Positions 23,209 through 35,700 of a DNA stretch of 64,000 bases are shown here, piece after piece (within the stretch, counting starts at the first letter, position 1; every line of letters begins with the position of its first letter). The translations under genes and the position numbers were made by a program. The notes beneath the pieces are model-generated. The model saw only the letters and a program-made list of their open reading frames with translations. It was not told the origin of the DNA and did no database searches. Location: the NCBI GenBank assembly GCA_026826555.1, contig JAKSZT010053764.1:35832534-35896533 (forward strand), in the 5' to 3' direction. The stretch is from Tolypeutes matacus (Eukaryota; Chordata; Mammalia; Cingulata; Chlamyphoridae).

Positions 23209-24559
23209 TAGTAATGCCTTATTTTAATGATCATAACTTTGTAATGCATTTGAAGATCTAGTTTGGCTAGTTCCCTCTTGTGACTCTTATTTTTCATTCA
23301 GAATTTTCTTTGATAAACTTATATATTTTTGCTTCTTGAGGACATCAGAATCTAGTCAAAGTCTCCAAAATTTTTGGATTTTACTTGGATTTTTCTGTAA
23401 GTCATAATGAGGGTTGTAATGAATTTATGTAGAAGCACATTTTCAACCTTCTGGTGTTTGTGACTACAGAGCACAGATAAGATTAAAGTTAGTAAATTAG
23501 TTTAAAATAATAACAAAGACATTTTATCTCAGCTTCCTCTTTCACCTGAACAATTTAGATGTATAAATAGCCAAATTGTGTTTAATTTCCTTTCTGGTCG
23601 AGATGCAATCCAATCAAGAGAGCAGCATAAAAGAAACAGTGATAAACATCGTCAGTAAATAGATTTGGGAAGGCTTGAAGGATAATTCGCATTTCAACTT
23701 TTCTTTCAACTTTCATTTTATTCCTTGATATTACAAATGGAAAGCCTCAATCCTTGTCACCACAGATGTTTATACACTTTATTTTTTCTCTCTGCCCTCC
23801 CCCCACACCTCCCCTCAGGCTGGTTGTGCCTGTACAGCCAGTTCTTCTGGCCCTGGTTTATTCTTGTTATACGTGAATCTCTCCTGACAGCAGAAAACAG
23901 TGATCAGCCAGGTTGAACAATTCAATGGAAATTTAATCTGATCTCATCTTACCCATGTGTAAGAAGCAACCTGATAGGAGCTAGAATCATAACCCTGGGA
24001 AATATCTGATTCCTGCAGGCCTCTCTTGTAGCTCTGGTGAATGACTGCTAAGGGAATTTAAAGTATGTAAAACATTGTAAACTTAGATTTCTTGACTTTG
24101 CCCTTGATGTGGACATCTTACCTTTTTGCAGGTAAAACCAAAGAGAGATATCACAAATTCTAGATTTTAAGGTACTCCTTTATACAATAATGTCTTATTT
24201 TCCTTTAAACTAGACTTCCAGCTTTGATCCCAGATGTAAATATAGAACAAAACAAAAACAAGGGCATCTCTTTCAACAGAACATTTTAGCTGTAAAGACT
24301 GAAAACCTGAAGAATAGAGTCAACATGATGTGATTGGCCAGTTCATTGGTCTGTAGAAAAGGAACCCTCTATTTGTGTCTGGCTATGGAAGGCCAGTTAT
24401 GCAGAAAAACAGAAATGTTGGGAGAAAGTAGGAGGAAAAGAAAGAAACAGGAGAAGAGAGAAGAAACTGGACCTAAGAAAAGGGTAGAGAACAGAGAAAA
24501 CAATGGCAACCTTTAGAGTTGGTGGTGCCAATGTTAAAGAAGATTTTGGTAACCACTGG

Positions 24560-25066
24560 TTACATTGGGGGCCCCCAATGATCCACACGTCCCAGTATTC
24601 ACCCTTGTGTAGTCATCTCCCCTTGAAAGTGAGTTGGGCCTGTGATTTACTCTAACAGAATGTGGCAGAAGTGACACTGCCAGTTCTTGGTCTAAGCCTT
24701 AAGAAGAACTAGCAGCTCTGCTTCTGTGCTCTTGGGAGCCCTGAACTGCTGTATAAGAATTCTGTTACTCTGCTGGAGAAGCTATGTGGAGAGGCTGTAG
24801 GAGAGGCCACCTGAGGGGAGAGGCCCTGAGACTACAGGGGGAGAGAGAAGCCCAGCCATCCTCATCCTCATGTCTTGGCCAAGTCCAGGCACCCACCAAC
24901 CTACCAGCTGAATGAATCCATGTAAGAGACCATGGGCCAGACTAGCAGAAGAATCTTCCAGCTATCCCCAGCCCAGATCACAGAACTGTGAACAAATAAA
25001 ATTGCCATTGTCTTAAGTCACTAGGATTTGGGGTTATTTGTTATTCAGCAAAAGGTAACTATTGCT
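24560..25066 (+). mobile_element. MaLR-type LTR relic (sense)
   Basis: Text such as 'TGATCCACACGTCCCAGTATTCACCCTTGTGTAGTC', 'GGGCCTGTGATTTACTCTAACAGAATGTGGCAGAAGTG' and 'ACTGTGAACAAATAAAATTGCCATTGTCTTAAGTCACTAGG' shows an LTR with its poly(A) signal near 24994. The minus-strand LTR at 57690 is of a related type. No clean TSD was found. Confidence 0.6.
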
Positions 25067-25159
25067 ATGATAATGGAGAAGAGTCAAAGATGGAGACCCA
25101 GGAACTCGAATCTCTGGGAGAGCATGACCTAGAGTGAAGATGTGGGCTGGACCACAGCA

Positions 25160-25290
25160 AGCCCAGCACACTCTACCTCTTAGCTCTGTGGCCTTAGGCC
25201 TTAGCCCTGTGCCTCAGTCTTCTTATCCATAAAATGAGAATATCTCTTCCCTTTAGGATAGTTGGGAAGTGAAATGAATGAGTTTTTTGA
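25160..25290 (+). mobile_element. MIR relic
   Basis: 'CTCTTAGCTCTGTGGCCTTAGGCC ... GTGCCTCAGTCTTCTTATCCATAAAATGAGAATA' is sense MIR text. Confidence 0.55.
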
Positions 25291-27715
25291 CAATCAGTTC
25301 CCTCAGCCCCTGAAGGGATAAAAAGTGATCTAAACCACATTCGCTCTTTAGGGTAGCCCTGAGGCCTGCGAAAGGCAGTTCTCTCATAGGTCAGTTTTAT
25401 GCTGCATGTGTATTTGATAAACAATCACTGTGTTTGTATGGATTTATTTTTTTTTAATGATGTCAGGTTCTGGGGTCACTGCTAGAGTCGGTGTGCATTT
25501 GAATCTATGTCTCAGACTTGCTTCTCTGTTTTTTAGAAGAAACTCGGGTCATCAAGGAATGCTGAAATTATTAATACAATGGTTTATTTTCTTGCGGATA
25601 GCATGAAGGCATATACTATATTTCAGATAGCTTTTCCCACAAAAAGCTTTACTAACTCAATTGTTTGTGACGTTGACCTAGGCAAAAATTACACATTTCA
25701 AGGCAGCCCTGGATATAATTTGGTACATATTGAGCCCTTGCCTTAATGCTAGAAGGCGATTTTGAGCCCTGAAAAGAAAGAAATCCCGTATTGCCTAAAT
25801 GATGTTAAAACTGTGCACATGCCAATTTTCCAAACTCCCTGAGAGAAAACACATACACACACATGCATGCACATACACACACAACAAAGGATTAAAGAGA
25901 AAGGAAATAAACCGATTCTGGCCTCAGTTTCTAATTTGTAAAATGAGAAAGCCAGACTACAAGGTCCTCCGAGGTCACTTCCAGCTCTGACTGTGCAGTC
26001 ATCTCACCTCCGGTGCCTGTATTAGCCCTTAGTGGGCAGTGAGATTAAAAACACAGGTTGCTCTCCAACAAAGTTTTAATTGCGGAGCTTTAATTAGAAA
26101 AGAATCAAAGTGCTCTTTTGGATTAACTTTTGTTAATTTTATTTTTAATCGTGTTTTTATTGTTTCCATTTTATTTTAAAACACAAACAAAACCCCCAAT
26201 TTGCCAAATTGCTGCACATGTTTCTTTGCCATTCAACTGCCCGAGCAAGTTACCCTAAAGCAATTTTCTAAAATGTATTTTTAATGAGAAACTTAGATCC
26301 CTGAGATTTGTCTTCAACATTTTTCCCCCTTCAGCCTCTTATAGGACTCTGGAGTTTCCATACTTCAGTGCCAAGAGCATGGCAAAGGAATCCAGTTCAG
26401 TTTAGTAATTACCTAGTGTTAGTCTAGTTTGGAGTTTTTTTTTTTTTTTCTTAATGGCTTAGGAGAGCAGTTTGAATGCTTTGATTCTGGTAATAAAATT
26501 TCCAGTGGGGAGGGTGGGTGAATGCCCATATAATGTTTAGCCTATTAAAACGGTCACATCCAAAGCTTTTGCCGAGTAAATCCTTACCAGCGATTCCGAA
26601 TAAGGGCCGGTCAACTTGGAGGAAAGTATGAGAAATTAGGAGAGCTAACATAAGTCCAGGAGACTCATTGCCCTCTCCAAATTAGGTTCCACGATTAGAG
26701 TGGACATCTGCTTTAAACATGCAGTGTCCATTCCCCCTTCTCACTGCAGAAGGGAAAGTTCTCTCTTAACAGTCTCCCAGTCTCCCCGTGTGTTCCCAAG
26801 GATGCTGACTCTATCCCCAGGCTTCATAGCATGCACATTGCACTGCAGTTCCTCAGACTCTCTGTGGTACAGGATAAGTTTGCTCCCCACCCCCCACCCA
26901 AGCCATCCGTTACATAATTGATACTTATGTAAAATACAGTAAAAATAAATTACTGGAAAAATGAAACAAAAATCAGAGGCATACAAAATACAAACCTTGT
27001 TTACTTATTTATTTTTAAATATTAGGTTAAATTACTTTGTCTAAATTACATTACATGTTTCTAACCACCCTCATCTTGTACACTTATCTGGTTGCAGATG
27101 GTAATAAGTAGTGTGTGGACAGGCACTGGTCTATGGACCATGGCCTTAGCACTGACTTAGACTAAGCCAATCTTGTTCTTATGACTTAAGCTGACCCCAA
27201 ACACCTGAATGTTGGGACTTCGGTTGGGAATTCTGGGATGACAATTCTCCTTTTTCCCTACTAGAAGCTATCTTACAACCATGAGAGAAGTGTTATTGAA
27301 TATTGAGAAACCATAGTCAAGGAATAGTAAGTGAGAACCTGGATCTACTCCTGCATGGTGGAGAAATATTAGCTACTAAATTAAAATTTTTTACTTAAGC
27401 CAGGATGCATCTGGTTCTCTATCATTTGCAGGAGAAAAGTTACTGTTTGATACAGTCATTATTTTGTATGTTGCCCCACGAACTCTCAACTGGCTTCTCT
27501 TTTGCAGTTATTTTTCCAAAAATAGATCTGGATATGCCATTCTTCTGGTTATGAAAACATTGGATTCCCACTGACAATGGCAAGATGTTCAAGCTTCTTA
27601 AATGGTCATTCAAAGTCTTTCACAATTGGGCTTCCCAAAGCTTTAATGTGACCAGACATGTACTTTGATATATGTTATAGGCAGTAGGGCAAATTGATGC
27701 ATCCAGGCACTTTAT
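25291..27715. other. Unique intergenic sequence
   Basis: I see no gene here. There is an (ACAC)n-rich patch at about 25851-25885 and SINE-like conserved text (AATTTGTAAAATGAGAAAG..., CACTTCCAGCTCTGACTG) at about 25935-25995. The rest is AT-rich and unassigned. Confidence 0.45.
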
Positions 27716-27728
27716 AAAAGTGCATTTA

Positions 27729-28008
27729 AGGAAGCGGCTGTGGCTCAATTGGTTGGGCTCCCGTTTACCATATGGGAAGCCCCAGGTTCGATTTCCAGGA
27801 CCTACTGGTGAAGGCAAGCCGACCCGCATGACAGCCCGTGTGGCGTGGTGAGCTGGTGCAGCAAGATGACACAACAAAGGGAGGCAAGCAGACACAGAAA
27901 AACACACAACAAATGGACACAGTGAGCACAAGCAGCGGGGGGTAGGTGGGGAAAGGGGGATAAATAAATAAATAAAAATAAATCTTGAAAGGAAAAAAAA
28001 AAAAAAAG
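27729..28008 (+). mobile_element. Full-length tRNA-derived SINE with perfect 13-bp TSD
   Basis: The head is GGAAGCGGCTGTGGCTCAAT (A-box region), followed by a B box (GGTTCGATTTCC near 27785). The body contains GACACAACAAAGGGAGGCAAG and ACACAGTGAGCACAAGC, with an (AAAT)n tail and A-run. AAAAGTGCATTTA is repeated exactly at 27716-27728 and 28009-28021. It is the cleanest example of the SINE in the window and the main basis for the xenarthran call. Confidence 0.92.
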
Positions 28009-28119
28009 AAAAGTGCATTTAGACCCTGATTTAGGAATTCTAATCTGGCCATATACAAAAATCCCAGGAAGCAACAAGCTTAGACAAAGTATCACTTTAA
28101 GTTATTGCAAAAATGAATA

Positions 28120-29066
28120 AGTAAGAAACACAAAAACTTGTACATGAATGTTTATAGCAACATTATTCATAATAGTCAAAAAGTGGAAACAACCCAAATG
28201 TCCATCAACTAATGAATGGATGAACAAGATACATACAACGGAATATACCTGGCAATTTAAAGAAATGATGTATTCATACATGCTTCAACATGGACGAACC
28301 TTGAAAACATAATTCTATGTGTAAGAAGCTATATATAAAAGATTGTTGTTGTGGCTTGAAGATATATGTACCCCAGAAAAATATATTCTTAAATTTAATC
28401 CATTCCTGTGGGTGTGAACCCATTGTAAGTAGGACATTTTGATGAGGTTAAGGTGTGTCCTATCTCAATCAGGGTGAGTCTTAATCTTATTACTAGACTC
28501 CTTTATAAAAGAATGAAATTCAGACACACAGAAAGCCATGTAAGTAAGAAGCTGAAATCAATGAAATCTGGAAGAGAAGAGAGAGACCAAGAAATGCCTC
28601 CATGTGCCTTGCCATGTGACAGAGGAACCAAGAATCGATGGCAGCTGATCTTCGGAAAGAAAGCATCACCTTGATGATGCCTTGGTTTGGACATTTTCCT
28701 GGCCTCAGAACCAAGACTGAATAAATTCCCATTGTTTAAACCAACCCATTCCATGGTATTTGCTTTGACCAGCCTAGGAAACTCAAACAATCATATACTG
28801 TATGATTCCATTTATAGAATATGTCCAGAATAGGCAAATCTATAGAGGCAGAAAGTAGATTAGTGTTCACCTAGGGCTGGGAGGACTGCAGGGGTTGGGG
28901 TTTGCTGGCTGAAAGGAGTAGGATTTCTTTTTGGGGTGATTAAAATGTATAAAAATTGATTGTGGTGATGGATGTACAGCTCTGTGAATATACTAAAACC
29001 CACTGAATTGTCCATATAAACGGGTGAATTGTATGGCATATGAATTCTATCTCAATAAAACTGTTA
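28120..29066 (+). mobile_element. L1 3' end, interrupted by an LTR
   Basis: The first part (28120-28346; 'TTTATAGCAACATTATTCATAATAGTC ... AACAACCCAAATGTCCATCAAC') is ORF2-end text. The second (28790-29066; 'AATATGTCCAGAATAGGCAAATC ... CTCAATAAAACTGTT') is its 3' UTR. The LTR at 28347-28789 was inserted between them, so the L1 is the older of the two. Confidence 0.8.
28347..28789 (+). mobile_element. Solo LTR of the 11061 family
   Basis: It starts near TGTTGTGGCTTG, has 'CCATTCCTGTGGGTGTGAAC' and 'GAATAAATTCCCATTGTTTAAACC', and ends CTCAAACA. It matches the LTR at 11061 throughout. The exact left edge is ambiguous because TTG repeats there, and no clear TSD is seen. Confidence 0.75.
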
Positions 29067-30184
29067 AAAAATAGAAACTGAGACCCTCAGGAGGCTCATC
29101 ATAATTGGCACCAACTCTGAAGATTTCCCTGACCCCTCTTTCCTGCACCTCCTGGCAGAAGAATTAATTGGTACTTTATCTGTGTTCCCATGGTATATTA
29201 TTCCTACAGGTTTTATAGTTCACATCACATTTTATTATAGTTGTTTGCAGGTCTGTCTCACTGAACTGTGACCTGCCCGAGGGCAGAGGCAATGTCCTTT
29301 TTTGTTGATAATTCTCCAGAACTAGAAATCATACATACTAGAGCTCAATAAAAGTTTGTTGTGTGAATGAAGGGCACTTTACAGCTACTATTTTAAAATG
29401 TAATTTTAAAGAATTTTGCCCCAGAATCTTTCCTTCTTTTTGGGGTTCTGAAAACAGCTGCCTCCAAGAGGATTATCCCAGGGACAGTGGCCAAGGATGA
29501 GGGTGAGAAAGCATTGAGGACCAGCCCTAGAAAATTGAGGGTGTGTGAGACTCCTAAATTTGTGGCTCATCTGTACTGCACTTTCTCAATTGTATCATAT
29601 TACTTGAGCAGAGCTTTTGGAAGAGACTCTTCCTTGGAGACAATATTACCAAGTGCAGTGTGAAATCCGGACCAGACTTCTGTGGGTGATTTAGGTCAAT
29701 TGGAAAGATGTCATGGGGTGTGAGGAGAGGACCTCACTGTACCCAAAGCTACCTCAGTCATTTCCCCAACGGCTGCCTGAAATTCTCTGGTGAAAGCTTT
29801 ATTATAGGGTGTCAAAGTTAGATACATGTTAAATATGTGAAATGTGTTTCTGGGAGGGAAAACATTTTAAACTCTTATTCATTTATAACTTACTGGGAGT
29901 GATGTGTAATATATCTCTTGAAAGCAGGTCTTAAGAGGGGGACAGAGAAAAACTATAAAGGCTCTTGTGCTCAGGTTAGAAAGGAAAGGGTACCTAAGAG
30001 ATGAAAGGGTACCCCAAAAAGCTTTTCTTTATTTCCCAAGGATGCCAGCATTTAATGGACAGATAGGAATATTTTTAGCCACAAAACTGCTTTAATTTTT
30101 GGATTATGGGTTACTTTAAGTTTTAAGTAGTCATTTATTAATATTATTTAAAATAAAAGAGTTGAGAATGTAGTGGACTTAGTA

Positions 30185-30360
30185 GAGCTTGGCTATTTCC
30201 TTGCTGTGTGATCTAGGAAAGTCATTTACCCTCTCTGAGCTTCATTTTTATTCACTGATAAAATGGACACAATAATACCTGCTTTGCTTACCTCACAGCG
30301 TGGTTGTGATACTCCACGGAAATCACTAAAAATAAATTGCTTTATAAATTAAAGAATTAA
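30185..30360 (+). mobile_element. MIR relic
   Basis: 'TTGCTGTGTGATCTAGGAAAGTCATTTACCCTCTCTGAGCTTC' followed by 'AAATGGACACAATAATACCTGC' is sense MIR text. Confidence 0.65.
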
Positions 30361-31839
30361 AATTATTATTTATAGTTGATGACAGTGTAGAAAAGATAAG
30401 TGCTATGAAGCGCTCCCACTCATTATGACAAAAGCTTATTTTTGGTGGTAGAAAAGGAAAAAAAAAAAGAGTTGTACCTTTAGTAAATTGTTCCTTTAAA
30501 TTCTGAAAGAGCTTTACCAGGTTTTGAGAAGGAATCTTATAGCATTTGGAGAAAAGTCTTTTTATTGAAACTTCTTGTAGGTTTTAAGTCAAGGCACACA
30601 AATATATTGTAAGGCTATTTAGCCGATGAATGTCATTGTAAAAGACAAAAGCTGTTCTTTGACTATCTTCTCAAAGAATCATTAATTAGTATCAGAAAAT
30701 CAGGGAGGGTAGAACTGGGATGTCTTCCTAAGGTGAATCATGTGTTTGAGCAGCTATGATCCACAGGCCCTGTCCCTTCTCTGGTCTGTTCCAGAGATTG
30801 CTTGGCCATTAATGAATGCTTCCTGGAAGCCTCTGCTGTGCAGTTTTATAACTCTTGAACTGTGGAGGACTTATCTCTACAATAGCACCATGAGGTCGTT
30901 GAGGGCAGAAACCGTGACTTAGAGATACTACTGTCTCCTTCCATTCCCAGCAGTAAATATTTATTAAAGGAAGACTTGGCTGAGGCTGCATATCAAGGAG
31001 AAGAGGAAGTGGCACCTTTGGTAGATTTTATCCTCAAGGCAAGTTACCTGCTCCTGCATAATTGAAAGGGTATTCAGTCTGTCCTTTTACCCCTTTGCCC
31101 CAGATCAGATGACAGTCAAATAAAGGGCTTCCCAGTTTAAGAAAGACATGAGAAATTAGGAGACAGTTCAGAGGACAGCTGTCATGATAAAGAGTTTGTG
31201 AAATAAGATTGTTAGGAAAAGAGAGGGAAAACACAGGGATTATTTAGGCCTGACAAAAGGATGCTGAGCAAAGTGTGACAGGCAGATGGTTTTTGGACAT
31301 GCAAGGTGATTATGCCGAGCCGGGCTTCTCAACTTTATTTTTGTGGCAAGGCCCTCTTAGGAAAAGGTCATATTTACATGGCCCACAAGGAAAAGGCTGC
31401 TGAAGACTAGATTCTCCCCTGGCTTTAACACTCCTAGGTCCCACCCTGCCACCCTAAGGACAGAGGAGATCAGCAGCTTAGCACATGGAGAACTCATCCC
31501 TGGCCTTGGGTTGTGGGGGCCACACATGTTAGGAAATTGATGTAATCAGGGACTGTTGGTGTGTTAGGCAGAGTAAGAAGTAGTGGGGTCAAAATAATAA
31601 ATGAAAGATTGAAATCAAAGGAGGAAATGCTTTGTTCTTGGATTTGAAAATACTGTATGGGTTTGTCAAAGGTTACAAGTGTGTGCCCTGAGCAAACTCC
31701 CAAAGTCTTTGTGAATCTCAAGCTTCACTAACTTCAGAAACATAAGTGCTACAAACTTACTGCTCTCCAAAAATCATTTGAAGGTTTAAGTATTTATATT
31801 TATTTTATACTTAGTTTTGTGAATATCGAATAATGAATT

Positions 31840-31925
31840 TTTCTTTTTTAGGAAGTCCTGGGGATTGAAGCCTTGACCTCGTACATGCAAAGCAGGGGCT
31901 CAACCACAGCTACACCTGCTCCCCA
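31840..31925 (-). mobile_element. Short tRNA-derived SINE with perfect 11-bp TSD
   Basis: This is antisense SINE head text (CTGGGGATTGAAGCC, TCAACCACAGCTACACCTGC). AATAATGAATT occurs exactly at 31829-31839 and 31926-31936. It lies about 600 bp upstream of SPATA31D exon 1. Confidence 0.85.
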
Positions 31926-32534
31926 AATAATGAATTAACTTAAATAATTTGAGTCACACCCTCTGACTGAAAAAAAAAAAATTTTTTTTTTAATTTCCTA
32001 TTCAATATTCACAAAACTAAATAACTGTAAAAGAACTTTACATTCTATATCTGGGTTGGTGTAAGACAAGAACATTCTGTAGGAAAGATGGATTGGAGGC
32101 CACGTGTGGTCCTGAGAGTGTAAATGTCTGGGGACAAGCAAAAATTCCAGGTCGTACTTCAGACTGTTAAGGCAGTGGAATTGGTGAGGTTCAAATCTCC
32201 AAATAATAAAGTGGGACTCAGGTAAAATCTGGGTTGCAGATGGAACAAAGAAAGAACTTTCACTAAGGTAAATAAATGATATGATGAAGAGGTGGAGCTG
32301 GAAAACAGGATGGCAGAGCAGTGAGGAGGGAGGTAGAGGCCACAGGAGGAATAGAGGGATCCGCGGGAAAGATGGTGAGGCAGGAGCCGTGGGCTCCCCC
32401 TCCTTGCATGACTCCCTTCCCCACCCTCACAACCCCTTTGTGACTCTTCAGAGCTCTGTGATGCGGCCCTGGGACTATAGTTCTGAGCCAGCACTCTCAA
32501 GGCTCAGTTATCTGAGGCAGCAGAGTGATCAACT

Positions 32535-32720
32535 ATGGACAGAGTTCTCACCTTTCTGAAGAACCATACTAAACCTTGGCTGTCCTACTACCAGATTTTC
32601 TGGGATATTGACCCCACCGACACAGTCATGTATGGGTTGGGGTTACTCTTTCTGCTCCTGTGCTACCTAGTGTTGAAACCAAGTCCAACATTATTGAGCA
32701 TAAACAAAGACACCCAAAAG
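32535..32720 (+). CDS. SPATA31D1: SPATA31D exon 1 (membrane-anchor exon)
   Basis: 62 codons, ending AAAAG|GTAAGG in phase 0. It encodes MDRVLTFLKNH..., then DIDPTD and the hydrophobic segment. Human SPATA31D1 has the same order (ATG, LDIDP, hydrophobic stretch) in its first exon. Confidence 0.88.
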
Positions 32721-35700
32721 GTAAGGAATCCTGGGCCATGCTTCTAACAGAGATTCTCTGTTGTTGTTTCCATTTCGATTTAAGCTTTTCTAAGTAAAAT
32801 GTGGTTGCCCAGAGAGACACTTAAGATAGGAAGTCTGAGGAGAGAATGTAATAGCATTCTTCTAGTGGAATAGGCCAGGCAGGGTTAGAGGTTCAGTGGA
32901 GACTAAGATTTCCATCTGAAAGTTAGACCATCCATCTGGGTGGGGGTGAGGGGTTCCAGGATAAAATCCAGTCATTCTTTGGTTCTGGACTGGATCATTT
33001 AGAGAGTTCTGTGTCCCTGAAGGAGAACAAGGCCCCCCAACACGTGCTCATCAGTCACAATTCTCTGCTGGGCATCCTTCCTTCCTTGGAGTTGGGCTGC
33101 CCAGGAGATCAGTGCTGAGCCTTTGAGAACCTGTGAGTGAAGGCTGGAGCCTGAGCTCTGTCCTCAGGGGACAGGGTTCTAGCTGAGGAAGCAGAGATGT
33201 GACAATTGCTCTGAGATGCTGGGCTCTCCTTGACCAGAGGACTGCTGACTGAGAATGAGAACATCAGGTGTGGACCTCATAGACATGATCTTTCTTTGAG
33301 TTTTTCGAAAAAGGAAATATTTAAAATATTTCATTGCTTTTAAAAACGAATGCAAGAAAGAAACACAAAGTTCCATTAATTAAAATAGTCATATTATTTG
33401 TGGATAGTGAATGGCTGCAGCTTCCCAGACCTGAGGAGGAGAACTGAATCCCAGTCCTTACTTTTTTTTTTCTTTTCTCAGCGTCAGGGCAGAGCCAAGA
33501 GGAGGAGGAAAGGTGGAACACTGAAAGGTAAGGACCTACCTACTCCTCCTGAGCTCTCCAAGGAGGGATCCTTCCTCTGCCTGCATGAGGGCTCAAGTCC
33601 ACAATGTCTGAGGATGTCATTGCTAGATAGTCTCCCTCAGAAAACAGAGCACTCAGAGGAGAGGCTCACGGAAAGGAAGTCAGAACCTGGGACACTTCTC
33701 AAATTCCCTGCTCTGCCCGTCCATGGGCCTGAAGCAGTGATGGACCTGGGCAGTGGGCGTAGCCCAGTAGGTGGCCATGTGAGATGTCGAGGGAGGACTC
33801 CTGGTCGGTTTGGAGTCTGTTTTCTGTCTTTGGACAAGTACTTTTAACTTCCTGAATGCTCAGATCCCTTTATGAGATAACCTCTGGTCTCTGTCCTCCA
33901 GAGTGGTTTTGAATATCATATGGGATAATGTATACAAAAGCAATCTGTGAATGATAAACAACATATGCATGTGAGCCTTCTTACTACTGTCACTGAACAC
34001 TCGACTTTGTCTACTGAGTCTTGGGGCCTTTACAGTCTAATATGCCAAAGGTCTTCCATGAAGGGATATCTACTCAGCTTCCTGTATGATCCCTACACTT
34101 CTACCTTCACCACATATAACCTTCCTGTCCTGGTTTCCCAGGTTGGAGAGCTTACCAGAAAGAAGAGGAGGAAGCAAGGAAGCTGCTTTCTAGTCTGAAA
34201 AGGTGATTAGTCTTCCCCCTTGTTTTCAGGTCCCTCTTTCTAGCAAAGTCTGTGCCATTCCAGGACCTCAGTGAAGCCTGGGCTTGACATGGGAGGGTAT
34301 AGCCATAGGAATGTGAATGTGAATGAAGGACGTGGGGAGAAGGCTATAAGTATATTGTGAAGTCATGGGTGTGGCCCTACCCCTGGTAGATCAGCAGGCC
34401 CTCCTTTGCTTGTTCTGGTTCTGGCTGCAGCTTTGTGCTTCCTGTCTCCTGCAGCCCCCTGGGCCAGCACCATGAAACCACCTGTTTTCGTCAACTGTTA
34501 TGTTCAGATCCCTTCTGTGAAGTTTGTGATACAGCAAATACTGAGGTCAATCGGATGCTGTTTGGGGAGCCTCTGGAGGATGCTGCTACCTTTTTGTCCC
34601 CTTTGACATCCACAGTTCCTATTACTGAGTCATCAATCACTCTGCCCTCTGCCCTCTCAGCAGTCTCTTCTCCAGACCCAATACCAGTCCCTCAGCCTGA
34701 GCCCTCTCCACCCCTCTACTCCAGTCTTTCACCTGACCTGATGACCCCGTTAGTTGACTTTCTTTCACCTTCACCACTGGGTGACCCTCTTCCACCAGAG
34801 TCTTTTCCCCCCTTGGATTCCAAATTCCCAATGGACTATTTTATGCCCCCAACACTTGCCTTTCCCCCTCTTCCACCATATCACACTCAGAGAGTGGATC
34901 CTCTTCTCCAACCAGAGACTCCTTTGTCTCTGAACACTATCTTTGCATTTGATCCCACCCTCTCTCAAGATATCAAGGTTGCACCAAATTTGTCCTGTGC
35001 AATGAATCCTACTGATTCATTTGCTTGTTATCGTGCACCACCAATGCTGTCTGCTTCACCATCACCAGACAGTGCTTTAACTATGACTCAATCTCAAGCA
35101 ATCTCGATTTTACTGAAGCCTCTTCCAGAGAACTCATCTCCAGATAGTCCTGCTGGGTTGGCTGCTTATGTCCCAACAATCAAAAGCATTGACCCTTCAA
35201 GCCTGTCTCTTTCAGAATTCTCCTGGTGGCAGGCTCATGCCCAGGATTATTTCCCTTCCTCCTTGACACGATGTGATTTCCAGCCAGGGCTGCTTGCTGT
35301 CCATTCTCCTGAGGCCCCTTTAGGGGGAGACTCTACAAATAATTATGTAGAGGCTGGTAACCTCTCTTTTCTTAGCCCTGATGTCCTGGCATTCCTGGAG
35401 AGACAAGTCAAAAAGAGAGGAGATTTTCTAATGTGGAAGGAAAAAGACAAGCCAAAGAGACCTTTTCTAAAACAACTTAGGGCAGACTACCCACTAAATT
35501 CTGCAGGGAAAATGTTAGATTCAATTGGTGATAAGCATGACTCAGCAGCTTCCCTACACTTCTGGAGCACCAAAGACAAACAAGAGGAGTTGATTCATCA
35601 GCAGTCCCCATATCCTAATACCTTGGGAAGCCATTTGCAGCAGAAATATATCCAGCTCTTTTGGGGTCCTCCCTCTTTGCACAGTGAGTCCCTGATGTCT

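Larger units (their letters stand above)
21480..23420 (-). mobile_element. Old L1 ORF2-region relic carrying nested insertions
   Basis: The left part (to about 21913) reads as antisense L1 text such as 'TTTAATGTATCTGAAATTTATTTTG' and 'TTATCAACTATC'. It resumes at about 23209 with 'TTTAATGATCATAACTTTGTAATGC'. GTAGTGCCTTATT (near 21902) and GTAATGCCTTATT (near 23211) look like an imperfect target duplication around everything between, so the block 21914-23208 arrived later, in one or more steps. Confidence 0.5.

Noticed and set aside
27620..28095. Three long overlapping minus-strand frames with hydrophobic starts
   Set aside because: They are antisense readings of the SINE and its A-rich tail (hence FFFFF), bracketed by the SINE's TSD.
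31971..31992. A-run followed directly by a T-run (possible cruciform)
   Set aside because: Short homopolymer palindromes are common in AT-rich DNA, and nothing ties this one to a function.
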